Positions 1-8,800 of a stretch of 64,000 nucleotides of DNA are shown in pieces. The DNA is from an uncultured Ruminococcus sp. (GTDB taxonomy: Bacteria > Bacillota > Clostridia > Oscillospirales > Ruminococcaceae). Position 1 is the first letter of the stretch. Every line of letters begins with the position of its first letter. The notes under the pieces were generated by a model that worked only from the letters and a program-made list of their open reading frames with translations, did no database searches and was not told where the DNA came from. A program made the translations under genes and the position numbers. The stretch is from contig CADAHS010000008.1 in NCBI GenBank assembly GCA_902787825.1, positions 1-64,000 of the forward strand, written 5' to 3'.

Positions 1-129
1 CAAGAATACCGCAGTAAGCTCTGATATATATTTAATTATCAATTATAATCTATCGTTGTATATTTGGTGAATAGTTGGGATAATTCTTCTGAAAAGAATT
101 CTCTCTGAACTCTCTTAGAACTCTTAGTT

Positions 130-169
130 ATTTTCGGCACTTGGGCTTGAAGCCCTAAGTGCCGAAAAT
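130..169. repeat. Inverted repeat, 13-bp arms plus inner stem
   Basis: Arms 130-142 (ATTTTCGGCACTT) and 157-169 are perfect reverse complements. An inner GGGCT/AGCCC pair closes a three-base loop, with one unpaired base at 156. The A/T ends of the arms would give a short U-run in either direction, so it could act as a bidirectional terminator. A dispersed intergenic palindrome is the alternative. Confidence 0.6.
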
Positions 170-193
170 CATTAAAAGGTTTCTGGGAGGGGT

Positions 194-229
194 TTGGGGA
201 GGACTCTTCTCCAAAAGAGTCCTCCCCAA
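194..229. repeat. Perfect 15-bp inverted repeat
   Basis: TTGGGGAGGACTCTT at 194-208 pairs perfectly with 215-229 around a six-base loop. There is no T-run next to it, so a classical intrinsic terminator is not shown. It lies 34 bases past the anti-sigma stop codon. Such a GC-rich perfect palindrome could be a dispersed element or an RNA-stabilising hairpin. Confidence 0.6.
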
Positions 230-262
230 TTACTCACCAAACCTACTGCGGCAAATTCTGAT

Positions 263-970
263 TTACAGTTCTAATTTTAGCGTAGTATTATCGGGGAGGG
301 AAATTTCCACAGTAGTTAAGTTTTCGTCGCTGATAAGATCATAGCTGGTTATTCTCCCTTCGTTTTTGAGCCTTTGTGCGAGTACGCTGATAAGGTCGAT
401 CCTTGTATTCATATCGGCGTTGATGTATTTATCTGATCTCATGAGCTCCTTGAACTCATCTGCTGCAGAGAGGTTTTCCTCCTCGACCTTTGTATTATCT
501 TTGAGTTTATCTGTTTCCGGATTTGTTGCATTTTTGGTGTTTGGCTTTAGATAAGACTGGTTTTTATCATCCTTAGCCCGCTCGGGCACGGCATCCTTTT
601 TTGTATCATTGGCATCTTCAGCTGCTTTTTCGGGTCCTTGGCTTACATTATCCGCTGCATTCTGCTGACTTACTGCACTATCAGCATTTGCAGGCGACGA
701 AACTGACGACCCATTGTTGGTTTTGATGTCGTTGTCCTTGACGTTGATATATATTAATGCACCTGCTGTCACTGCTACAAGGCAGGCAGCCGCTGCGATG
801 TATTTTGCAATACCGTTTCGCTTGACGCTTATCTTTGAGCGCCTTGAAGCCGGTTGTTCAGGCTGAGCCTTTGCGTCGATACGCTGCTCGATCTTAGCCC
901 ACAGCATATCCATATCCGGAGAGTCAGCCTGCATATGACTTTGGTAATCGTTTTGTATTCTGTTAGCCAT
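263..970 (-). CDS. Membrane anti-sigma factor candidate
   Basis: A 235-residue protein with a cytoplasmic N-terminus of about 50 residues, one membrane segment (about residues 50-70, ending GALIYINV), a low-complexity Ser/Asn/Lys/Asp-rich linker and a small C-terminal domain. The gene begins inside the end of the ECF sigma gene (8-base overlap). I chose ATG at 970 rather than the GTG three codons earlier because GGAGGG lies eight bases before it. Single-pass proteins translationally coupled to an ECF sigma factor are normally its membrane-bound inhibitor, sensing an envelope signal. No zinc-binding HxxxCxxC motif is visible, so it is not a ZAS-type anti-sigma. Function is inferred from position and topology. 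Confidence 0.7.
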   Translation of the reverse strand: MANRIQNDYQSHMQADSPDMDMLWAKIEQRIDAKAQPEQPASRRSKISVKRNGIAKYIAAAACLVAVTAGALIYINVKDNDIKTNNGSSVSSPANADSAVSQQNAADNVSQGPEKAAEDANDTKKDAVPERAKDDKNQSYLKPNTKNATNPETDKLKDNTKVEEENLSAADEFKELMRSDKYINADMNTRIDLISVLAQRLKNEGRITSYDLISDENLTTVEISLPDNTTLKLEL

Positions 971-1511
971 AGTGTTCACCCTCCTTGTAAAGTTTTTTCA
1001 GCCTTTCTATTGCTGTCCGGTAATTCCAAGCGACTGTCCCCATCGGCATATCAAGAGTGTCGCTTATCTCTTTAAGCGTCATCTGCATTCCTATGTGCAT
1101 ATCCACGATCTGCCGCTGTTTGGGGTTCAGAGCTTCAAGCGCTGCTGCGAAGCTCATTTTGCCTTCAACATCTTTCTGAAGATCCTGCGTGTCCGCAACG
1201 ACCGTGTTTTGTTCATCATCGTCAATGTCAAAAGAGAGGCGGTTGTTTTTACGCAAAAAGTCAAGAGCAAGATTTTTAGCCATTACTGTTATGTAGCGCT
1301 TGTGACCGCTCCCGGGTCGGTACTGAGAAGCTGTTTCCCATAACCGCATAAACAGGTCGGCAGTGAGGTCCTCTGCGTCCTGAGGACTTTTAACTATCCC
1401 CACAATGACTTGATAGATCTGTCGGGCGTATGCGTCATATATCTCTCTCAGCCCGCTTTTGTCCCTTTGGACTATCTGACCTATCGCCGCATCAAATTGT
1501 GCGTCGGTCAT
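963..1511 (-). CDS. ECF-type RNA polymerase sigma factor
   Basis: A 182-residue sigma-70 family protein of typical ECF length. Region 2 is seen at about residues 20-90 (EDLTADLFMRLWE, then a DFLRKNNR segment) and region 4 at about 125-175 (LNPKQRQIVDMH, LKEISDTLDMPMGTV, the last being the helix-turn-helix). It would direct polymerase to a small regulon and be held inactive by the membrane protein encoded immediately downstream, with which it overlaps. A housekeeping-type promoter lies at 1633-1661. I did not find in its own upstream region the CCTAACAAAAC/TTATAA element seen at 60.6 and 61.5 kb, so there is no sign of autoregulation through that motif. Confidence 0.9.
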   Translation of the reverse strand: MTDAQFDAAIGQIVQRDKSGLREIYDAYARQIYQVIVGIVKSPQDAEDLTADLFMRLWETASQYRPGSGHKRYITVMAKNLALDFLRKNNRLSFDIDDDEQNTVVADTQDLQKDVEGKMSFAAALEALNPKQRQIVDMHIGMQMTLKEISDTLDMPMGTVAWNYRTAIERLKKLYKEGEHYG

Positions 1512-1632
1512 TATTATCCCCCTTTGTGATTATTATACGTTCAGCCATGAGCATTTTTATTGTGTGATCTTTAACAAAATCCAGAACTGCTTTTTGTGCA
1601 GATTTGTACAAAGCAATTCTGCCTTAACCCAC

Positions 1633-1661
1633 ATTATACTACAAAAGATCGCATATTGCAA
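1633..1661 (-). promoter_or_regulatory. Promoter of the ECF sigma operon
   Basis: Reading leftward, TTGCAA (1661-1656), 17 bases, TATAAT (1638-1633). The start of transcription would be near 1626, giving a leader of about 110 bases. The upstream part abuts the proS terminator. Confidence 0.75.
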
Positions 1662-1663
1662 GC

Positions 1664-1701
1664 AAAAAAAGATCCGCAGAAGGCACCGGCCCGCTGCGGA
1701 T
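1664..1701 (-). terminator. Terminator of proS
   Basis: Reading leftward, ATCCGCAG (1701-1694) pairs with CTGCGGAT (1679-1672), followed by a run of seven T residues. It lies about 50 bases beyond the proS stop. Confidence 0.85.
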
Positions 1702-1753
1702 AAATCGTATTTATTGGTAATCTCTAACACAGTTCGCTTTAGCTGAGCGCGTA

Positions 1754-3214
1754 TCAGTACGCCTTGCCCCACAGAACCATGTGCTTTGCAGGTTTGCCGC
1801 AGCAAACGCAGACATCGCTTATCTGCTCCTGCTCGTCGGGAATACAGCGTGAGCCAACGCCTGTGACCTCTTTTACCTTGTCCTCGCAAGCCTCGTCGCC
1901 GCACCACATTGCTTTGACAAAGCCGTCGCCGTTTTCCTCCAGAGCCTTTGTGATCTCGTCGAGCGTCTTGCAGGAGTATGTCCTGTTGGTGCGGTTTTCC
2001 AAAGCTCTCTGATAAAGTCCGTCGTGAACCGCCTGAAGTCTTTGCTTGACTGCATCGACAAATCCGTCAAGACCCGTATCAAGTGTGATAAAAGTCTTTT
2101 CTCTGTTGTGTCTTGTAACAGCAACACACTGACCGTTCTCTATGTCCTTGGGCCCGATCTCGATACGCACGGGAACGCCCTTCATCTCGTATTCAGCAAA
2201 CTTCCAGCCCGGCGAATTGTCGCTGTCGTCCAGCTTGACTCTGACACCTGCGGCTTTGAGCTTGTCTGCAAGCTCGTTTGCTTTTTCAAGCACACCCTCT
2301 TTATGAAAAGCGATAGGCACAATGACCACCTGTATCGGGGCAACAGCAGGCGGAAGCGCCAGTCCGTTGTCGTCGCCGTGGGTCATGATTATACCGCCGA
2401 TAAGACGTGTAGAAACGCCCCATGAGGTCTGGTGAGGATATTGCAGTTTGTTTTCTCTGTTTGTGAACTGAATACCGAAAGCCCTTGCGAAGCCGTCACC
2501 GAAATAGTGAGAGGTTCCTGCCTGCAAAGCCTTTCCGTCGTGCATAAGAGCCTCGATAGCGTAAGTGGACTCAGCACCTGCGAACTTGTCGCTCTCGGTC
2601 TTCTGACCCTTAACAACTGGCATAGCCAGGGACTCTATGCAAAAGTCAGCATAGCAGTCCAGCATTCTTCTTGTCTCCTCGATAGCCTCCTGCGGAGTTT
2701 CGTGGATAGTGTGTCCCTCCTGCCACAGGAACTCTCTTGAACGCAGGAAGGGTCTTGTCGTCTTTTCCCAGCGAACTACCGATACCCACTGGTTGTACAG
2801 CTTGGGCAGATCTCTGTACGAGTGAACGATGTTAGCGTAATGCTCGCAGAAAAGCGTTTCTGAGGTCGGACGAACACAGAGCCTGTCCTCAAGCTTTTCG
2901 TTTCCGCCGTGAGTTACCCATGCGACCTCGGGCGCAAAGCCCTCAACGTGATCCTTCTCCTTCTGAAGAAGGCTTTCGGGTATAAACATAGGCATACAAA
3001 CGTTTTCATGACCCAACGCTTTGAAACGAGCGTCAAGATCCTTCTGGATATTTTCCCAGATAGCGTAGCCGTAAGGTCTTATCACCAGACAGCCCTTAAC
3101 GCTTGTGTACTCAACAAGTTCTGCTTTCTTGCAGATGTCAGTATACCACTTTGCAAAATCTTCCTCCATTGAGGTGATGGCATCAACCATCTTTTCGTTT
3201 TTGTTTTTTCCCAT
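1754..3214 (-). CDS. proS: Prolyl-tRNA synthetase
   Basis: A 486-residue class II aminoacyl-tRNA synthetase that charges tRNA-Pro. The length and order (catalytic core with VRPTSET and [12 protein letters not shown], then an anticodon-binding domain and a C-terminal zinc-binding domain with CGDEACED and CVCCGK) fit the archaeal/eukaryotic-type ProS without the internal editing insertion that bacterial-type ProS carries. Two starts are possible: ATG at 3232 and ATG at 3214. The latter has GGAG 12 bases upstream and gives the family-like N-terminus MGKNKNEK. The gene overlaps the end of the small membrane protein gene before it, which suggests co-transcription. Confidence 0.95.
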   Translation of the reverse strand: MGKNKNEKMVDAITSMEEDFAKWYTDICKKAELVEYTSVKGCLVIRPYGYAIWENIQKDLDARFKALGHENVCMPMFIPESLLQKEKDHVEGFAPEVAWVTHGGNEKLEDRLCVRPTSETLFCEHYANIVHSYRDLPKLYNQWVSVVRWEKTTRPFLRSREFLWQEGHTIHETPQEAIEETRRMLDCYADFCIESLAMPVVKGQKTESDKFAGAESTYAIEALMHDGKALQAGTSHYFGDGFARAFGIQFTNRENKLQYPHQTSWGVSTRLIGGIIMTHGDDNGLALPPAVAPIQVVIVPIAFHKEGVLEKANELADKLKAAGVRVKLDDSDNSPGWKFAEYEMKGVPVRIEIGPKDIENGQCVAVTRHNREKTFITLDTGLDGFVDAVKQRLQAVHDGLYQRALENRTNRTYSCKTLDEITKALEENGDGFVKAMWCGDEACEDKVKEVTGVGSRCIPDEQEQISDVCVCCGKPAKHMVLWGKAY

Positions 3215-3482
3215 GTTTGAAATCAACTCCATATATATCCTTGTTATAGATTTTGTAGTTCAGATCGTATTCGTCCAGCTTCTGCGGATCAAACGGTCCT
3301 TGAACGGTGTAGTCCTCGGGATTGACCTTGTTATCGCCGTCGCCGTTCTCGTCAGCCGGGAGCTTTTTTTCGATCTTACGGGCGAGCTTGGGGGTAATGA
3401 AGCAGCAAAGCCATATCACACCCATGACCGCAGCCAGTATTCCTATGAATTTGAGCATCATAACAACGTGCTCTGTGTCCAC
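3183..3482 (-). CDS. Small single-pass membrane protein
   Basis: A 99-residue protein with an N-terminal membrane segment (about residues 8-28, [15 protein letters not shown]) followed by a charged cytoplasmic tail rich in Asp, Lys and Tyr. The start is GTG, supported by GAGGTG eight bases upstream. Its last 32 bases overlap the start of proS in another frame, so both are probably translated from one mRNA. I do not recognise the family. The tight coupling to a housekeeping gene argues that it is real. Confidence 0.7.
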   Translation of the reverse strand: MDTEHVVMMLKFIGILAAVMGVIWLCCFITPKLARKIEKKLPADENGDGDNKVNPEDYTVQGPFDPQKLDEYDLNYKIYNKDIYGVDFKHGKKQKRKDG

Positions 3483-3514
3483 CCGTTATCACCTCACAAA
3501 ATACATACACAAAC

Positions 3515-3543
3515 AGTATAACATATAATTTATGAAATTGCAA
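3515..3543 (-). promoter_or_regulatory. Promoter of the small membrane protein-proS operon
   Basis: Reading leftward, TTGCAA (3543-3538), 17 bases, TATACT (3520-3515). No T-box leader (AGGGTGGNACCGCG) lies between it and the genes. Confidence 0.75.
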
Positions 3544-3626
3544 GGGCATAAATATGACGATTCATTAATAATCCTTATCTCCCGATGCATCTGCAAAGAC
3601 CCCCTGACGGCTGCTTGCAGCAATGG

Positions 3627-4409
3627 TCAGTTTTCAGCCGCTTCGGTCCCGTTGTCTGCGGAGGTATCCTGTTTTTTCAGCGCCTTTGCGGTAATGAATG
3701 CCGTGACGGGTATCACGATTATACAGCCTATCGCACTGAAAAGTATCCTTATGATCTCTGCTGCGAATGTCTTTGCATTGACTATCTCCCCAAATGAGTA
3801 TCCGCACTTGTAAAACCATATCAGCAGTGTCATAAAGTCACCCAGAAAAGCAAACATCAGCGTGTTGGTCGTCGTGCAGAGTATATCCCTGCCGATATTC
3901 ATTCCCGAAAGGAACAGCTCTTTGCGTGAAAGCTCCTTGTTGTTGTGGTGCACCTCGTAAAGCGCAGATGATATGGCGATAGATGAATCCACCGTGGCAC
4001 CTATCAGGCTGATGAGTATCATCGAGATAGCGATATCGGTGAAATCTATCTTAACATCGTAGGAGAACATATTTATCTCCTCGTATGACTCGTAGCCGAA
4101 TCCCGCTATCCTTGAAAAATATGTTACAGAGAATATCAGTACGCTGATGGTCAGCAAAACAACAGCTATCGCCTTGATGCTTGATATCGTCTTGACGCTT
4201 TCGCCGTTGACAAACAAAAGCATCACGCAGCTCACCACAAAGCACCCGATAAGCGAGCAGACTATTGCGTTCAGCCCGATGGCGATAAGATAGAATATCA
4301 CTATCAGTATGCAAAAGTTCATTGCCAGTGAGAAAAACAGCTTCAGTCCACGCTTTTTGTCGATATAAAGCATCAGCAGAAAGAGTATCACCGCAAGAAT
4401 AAGGTTCAT
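3627..4409 (-). CDS. YibE/F-like membrane protein (second copy)
   Basis: About 260 residues and seven or so hydrophobic segments, with the YibE/F-type core (DIAISMILISLIGATVDSSI, then SRKELFLSGMNIGRDILCTTTNTL). The matching motif in the preceding gene is GSVGAVMDVAITIASAM, so the two proteins are paralogous in their C-terminal halves. This one lacks the extracytoplasmic N-terminal domain of its neighbour. I chose the ATG near 4409, which overlaps the previous stop by four bases. The longer frame back to 4586 lies inside the upstream gene. YibE/F proteins are found widely in Firmicutes as membrane proteins of unproven transport function. The pair may form a heteromer. Confidence 0.85.
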   Translation of the reverse strand: MNLILAVILFLLMLYIDKKRGLKLFFSLAMNFCILIVIFYLIAIGLNAIVCSLIGCFVVSCVMLLFVNGESVKTISSIKAIAVVLLTISVLIFSVTYFSRIAGFGYESYEEINMFSYDVKIDFTDIAISMILISLIGATVDSSIAISSALYEVHHNNKELSRKELFLSGMNIGRDILCTTTNTLMFAFLGDFMTLLIWFYKCGYSFGEIVNAKTFAAEIIRILFSAIGCIIVIPVTAFITAKALKKQDTSADNGTEAAEN

Positions 4410-5467
4410 TTTGCACCTCGCTTCATTATCCGTATACAAACAAACGCACTTATGGGAATTGTCATTACTATCCCTATGCTTCCCGCAAGAAATCTTGCAA
4501 GCTCCAAAGAGAAGTTGCTTGCTATATAGTTTCTCATAAGAAAGCCGTTTCTGAGAGCCAGAACGAAAACGGGCAGACCTGCACAAAGATATGTGAAGAA
4601 CAAAACATTGCTCATCGTACCCATAATATCCTTGCCTATCTCCTTGGCGGATTTGTTCAGCTCGCTTTCTGATATGTCCTTGTTTTTTGCGATAAGCTCG
4701 CTCATTGCCGAGGCTATCGTTATTGCCACGTCCATTACCGCACCCACCGATCCTATCAGTAATTCAGGCAGGATAATATCCTCAGCAGGAACAGTCAGGA
4801 ACGAAAGCTCGTTAAAGTTTATTCCCTTGTAGTCGCTTGTTTTGACAACTATCAGCAGAAGCAGCAGCATCACAAACGTTGAGATCATCACCGATATAAC
4901 AGCCGCCAGAGTTTTTTTGTTCATACCGCTTGCAAGTATCAGTGACAGTATCGAGAATATCAGGATCTCCGCAACGCACAGGAATAACAGGTTTATACCG
5001 TTTATGTACAGATGCAGCCCGATGTAGAAGATCACCGAGTTTATGATAACGCTTGCCGCCGACAAAAGCCCCTTGAACGAGCCGACTATGTATATAAGTA
5101 CCACAAACAGCGATATAACAATGGTCAGATAGACATCTCTTTTGAGCTGAAGATCCGTTCCGTCCACGAATACCTTGTCACCGACCCTGAATCTGTCCGT
5201 CACCACAGATGAGAAGGTCTCCTCGTAAAATATCTCTTTGATCCCGCCCTTTTCACTGCCGTTTTGGATCTCGCCTGTGATCTTTCTGGTATAGTGCTCC
5301 TCATTCAGCCCCATAGAGTTGCGCTGGATCTGTTCATCAACGGTCTGTATATCCGTAATTTTCATTATCTGCTGTGAGTAGATGAAATCATCGTTGCTCA
5401 CAAATATCACTGCCGCCGCTGACAGCAGCAGAATAATTATCAGGATAGTTATTTTCTTTTTTTTCAT
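4406..5467 (-). CDS. YibE/F-like membrane protein (first copy)
   Basis: A 353-residue protein. An N-terminal anchor (ITILIIILLLSAAAVIF) is followed by an extracytoplasmic domain of about 90 residues and then about seven membrane segments with the YibE/F signature region (GSVGAVMDVAITIASAMSEL). ATG at 5467 has GGTGGT seven bases upstream and was preferred over the two GTG codons before it. The gene overlaps the next YibE/F-like gene by four bases (ATGA), so the two are translationally coupled. Biochemical role unknown for the family. Confidence 0.88.
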   Translation of the reverse strand: MKKKKITILIIILLLSAAAVIFVSNDDFIYSQQIMKITDIQTVDEQIQRNSMGLNEEHYTRKITGEIQNGSEKGGIKEIFYEETFSSVVTDRFRVGDKVFVDGTDLQLKRDVYLTIVISLFVVLIYIVGSFKGLLSAASVIINSVIFYIGLHLYINGINLLFLCVAEILIFSILSLILASGMNKKTLAAVISVMISTFVMLLLLLIVVKTSDYKGINFNELSFLTVPAEDIILPELLIGSVGAVMDVAITIASAMSELIAKNKDISESELNKSAKEIGKDIMGTMSNVLFFTYLCAGLPVFVLALRNGFLMRNYIASNFSLELARFLAGSIGIVMTIPISAFVCIRIMKRGAK

Positions 5468-5519
5468 AAACACCACCGGTCGTATTGCATAAGCCTTTAA
5501 AGGATGATCTTTTATTTAG

Positions 5520-5548
5520 ATTATACATTCTTTTGCGGATAATTGCAA
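5520..5548 (-). promoter_or_regulatory. Promoter of the YibE/F pair
   Basis: Reading leftward, TTGCAA (5548-5543), 17 bases, TATAAT (5525-5520), about 50 bases before the start codon. Confidence 0.75.
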
Positions 5549-5778
5549 TAGCCATATGCCGGGAAAACACAGCCCTGACAATAATAATTGTTCTGCAATA
5601 AACGACAGCTTGCGCAGATGCTTTGTTTAGCGCAGCAGCGCTGCCCTTGCCGCAGATATGCTATCAAAGTGTCAAAGCATTTTTCAGCGAGAGCCGGATA
5701 TGCTCGCTGTGTTATTTTCCTGCGTTCGCTGCACACACCGTAAAGCCCGGAACATATCGCCTGTGCCGATCAACAGTT

Positions 5779-5808
5779 AACGCCCGAGGACTGATGTCCC
5801 CGAGCGTT
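5779..5808 (-). terminator. Hairpin beyond the cysteine protease gene
   Basis: A 13-pair stem with two G-U pairs (AACGCTCGGGGAC against GTCCTCGGGCGTT) and a four-base loop, 60 bases beyond the protease stop. No T-run follows, so this may be a mRNA 3'-end stabiliser rather than a strict intrinsic terminator. Confidence 0.5.
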
Positions 5809-5867
5809 ATGATGTCAGTTGTTATTTTGCAATATCTGCCGATATCGTTGAGGATACCGGCGGCAGG

Positions 5868-8800
5868 TCACTTAGCCTTTGCTATCTGCTTTGCAAGCTC
5901 GTCAGAGATCACGCCTGTACCGCCGAATACCGTAACGCTGCCTGCATTCTTGGACTTGATAAACTCCTTGTGTGACTGACTGAGGCTGTCCGGTACAAGC
6001 ATAACAGGAGCTTTGTTCAGTGCTGCGTAAACGCCGCCTGCAAGTGCGTCAGGGAAATCCTTGCCCGTTGCTGCGCAGATCATATCACCCGTGAGAGAGT
6101 CTGCAAACTTTTCGTTTACTGCCACGCAGGTCTCATATCTGTTTGCGCCGCTGATCCTTTCGATCTGCTCGATGCCGAGCGCTGCGGCTGCCTTTTTCAT
6201 CATATCGTCACAGATAACGCTGCTGCCGCCGATAACATAGGCGTTCTTTACGCAATGCAGTTCTTTGAGCGAATCAAGATACTGTGCGGTCTCAGCATTC
6301 ATCTCACCGTCTTTGTTCAGATAGATGACAGGAGCCTTCTTAATAGCTGCCACAGAGCTTACAGAAAGTGCATCTGCGTAATCAAGACCATATACAAAGA
6401 AAATATCCTCAGGTGCGCTGCCAAGCTTTTCAGCAATAGCTGTTGCGGTCGAGAAGCGTGTCTTTCCTGCGATCCTTTCTACTGAAAGTCCGGCGCTTTT
6501 CAGTTCGTCCTCTGCCTTTTTGCTGACAGCAAGCTTGCCGCCGAGTATGATCACATTCTTTGCCTGGAGCCTTTTTATCTCATCAAAAGTATTCTTATCA
6601 AGAGCGCTGCTGCCTGTAAGAAGGATAGGCGCATTGTTCTTGTACGCAAGCGGTACGCCTGCAAGCGCATCAGCATAATTCATACCACAAGCAAGAATTA
6701 CCGTATCCGCAAAGGCATAGCTGCTTGCAGAGATCTTTGCTGCGGTAGAAAAGCGGTTGCTGCCTGCTATGCGTGTGATCTCACTGAGCTTTGCGGTATC
6801 AACAACTGCTATATCGCTTGCCTCACCGTAGTTTATGCGATCACCATACCATGGCTGATCCTCACCGACCTTTGTATAACCGCTTACCTGTACCTCATAG
6901 GTCTTTTTGCCCTGAATACCGTGAGCGATGAGCGTTGAACCTGCGCCTGACGTCAGAGCCTGCTGCCAGTCCTTTTCGCCCTTTACACGATACTGTACCC
7001 TGTAACCCGAAGGCTCGCTCTTGCTCTGGTCGCTGATCTTAACGATAAGACGTGTGCCGTCAGCCTTAACGCTCTTTATAACGGGTTTAGCGGGAACTAT
7101 AACAAATGTATCCGTCGGATCAAAGCTGATGCTGACCCTGTTGCCTTTGGCTTTTGCAGTAACAGATGCAAGACCGCACTTGATGTTGTTGCTGTAAACA
7201 AGCTCAAAATCCTCGCCCTCAACAAGCGGTTCCGGCATACTTTCACCCGAAACGCCCGTACACGGCTTTACCTCCTTGCCGGTGTAAGGGAAAACTCTTA
7301 TATAATCCTTTCCGTCATAAGGGAATTCAATATCGTTAAAGGCTGCCTTTGTGACAAGTGCCGTTTCCGAGAAGGTGCCTATGCCTTTAATGGTGAAATA
7401 TATCCTTGATTTTTTGCTCTCACCCTCTTTGCAGGTGATCTTATAGCTTGTCGGGTCGGGTCCTGCTTCACCTTTGTGGTAGACCTTGCTGTCATTTTCA
7501 CTTGCAGGGAGTATTCCCCATTTCACGGTTTCTGCCGAGATCTGCGGGATCTTATCCGAGGAGGTGTGCAGCAGGAATCTCAGGGTCGTACTGTTGTGTG
7601 ATTTTGAGCCGGCGTAGAGTAAACTGTTGTTTTTCAGTTCAAATACTGTGTCAGTGCCAAGCTTCTGAACATATCCCTTTATCGGGAAATTATCAAAATT
7701 CACAGTGCTTAAACCATCTTCGCCGCCGATAACATTTTTAACGTACTCCTCCTTGCGCAGGTCCTCAAGGTCTTTGTAATCTCTCCATTCGCCGTCCTTG
7801 AGAAGATAGCTCTCACCCATGTTTATGATACCCTTGAACGAGGTCTGTCCTTCTCCTGAATTGTTTTCACCCGCAAGATTCATAACATACTTTCCGTCAG
7901 ATGTTTTCTGTGTTACAACGATAGAGTAGAACTGATACTTTGTCAGCAGAAAATCGTTTGAACCGTTTCCGCTAACGTCAAAATAAATATTAAAATCCTT
8001 CAGATCCTCTTTATGCATACCGCTGAACGGATACTTTATCTTCTTTTCAGCGACCTTGATGCCATCTATCGGTTTGTCTGAGGTATCATCAAGCAGATAC
8101 ACATCGTAGGTCACCTCAGTGTTCGGGTAAGGAGTAAAGCATGATACCTGTCTGAGCACCTCATCATGAGCTGCCTCAAACTTATTTGCCATTCTGACCT
8201 CTTCATCAAATTTAGCTGCTGTCGGCAGGGCAGTAGGCATATAGTCGTGCTGATCGATAGCATTTACCTTGTCATTGCTTTGCTCAACAACATAGCTTAC
8301 AGGTGATGACATTGACTTATCGTAATATGAGAGCCAGAAATATCCCGTGTGAACGCCGTTTTCCTCAATACCCCACGAAGCGCTGCCCTTGTCGGGGAAC
8401 TCATTGTCGCCGCTGCCCCAGCTGTTTTTTACGAGCCACGCACCGTTTGCGGGCGGCTGCTTGTCGAGAACGACCTCCTTGCCGTCACGCATCTTCATCG
8501 TCATGCTGCCCTTGATGAAGTTTTCCTTGGGATAGTTGTCGTCCCAGCCGATGATAGTTACCGCATGGTTTGTAAGGGTAGGTATATATGTATAGTGCGC
8601 CCAGTTAGTGCTTATGTACCGTCCGTCCGATTCATCGCCCGGCATAGACGCATCTGCCTGGAAGGATACCTGAACAGCTCTGAGGTTCAGCAGCTCCTGC
8701 TTGATAGCCTTGGTGCCTTCCTCTTTATAGGTGTAGTATCCGTTTTCGTCAATATAATGTGTCTCGGGAAGGACATGCGTCTCTTTGATCGAGTAATCAC

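Larger units (their letters stand above)
1..262. other. Gene-free left edge with two palindromes
   Basis: No convincing reading frame lies here. The stretch is AT-rich up to about 120 and then holds two strong inverted repeats, at 130-169 and 194-229, listed separately. They sit just beyond the stop codon of the anti-sigma gene, which reads leftward, and may end its transcript or that of a gene beyond the edge. Confidence 0.6.
5468..5867. other. Intergenic region between protease and YibE/F genes
   Basis: It holds the leftward promoter of the YibE/F pair at 5520-5548 and the hairpin beyond the protease gene at 5779-5808. A further small hairpin with CAGCGAG/CTCGCTG arms lies near 5688-5713. 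No frame between them looks like a gene. Confidence 0.5.

Noticed and set aside
3215..3543. T-box leader for proS
   Set aside because: The AGGGTGGNACCGCG antiterminator motif is absent and another gene lies between promoter and proS.
5521..5736. Cys-rich 71-codon leftward frame in the gap before the YibE/F genes
   Set aside because: No ribosome binding site, no recognisable pattern of metal-binding cysteines, and it runs into the promoter of the next gene.
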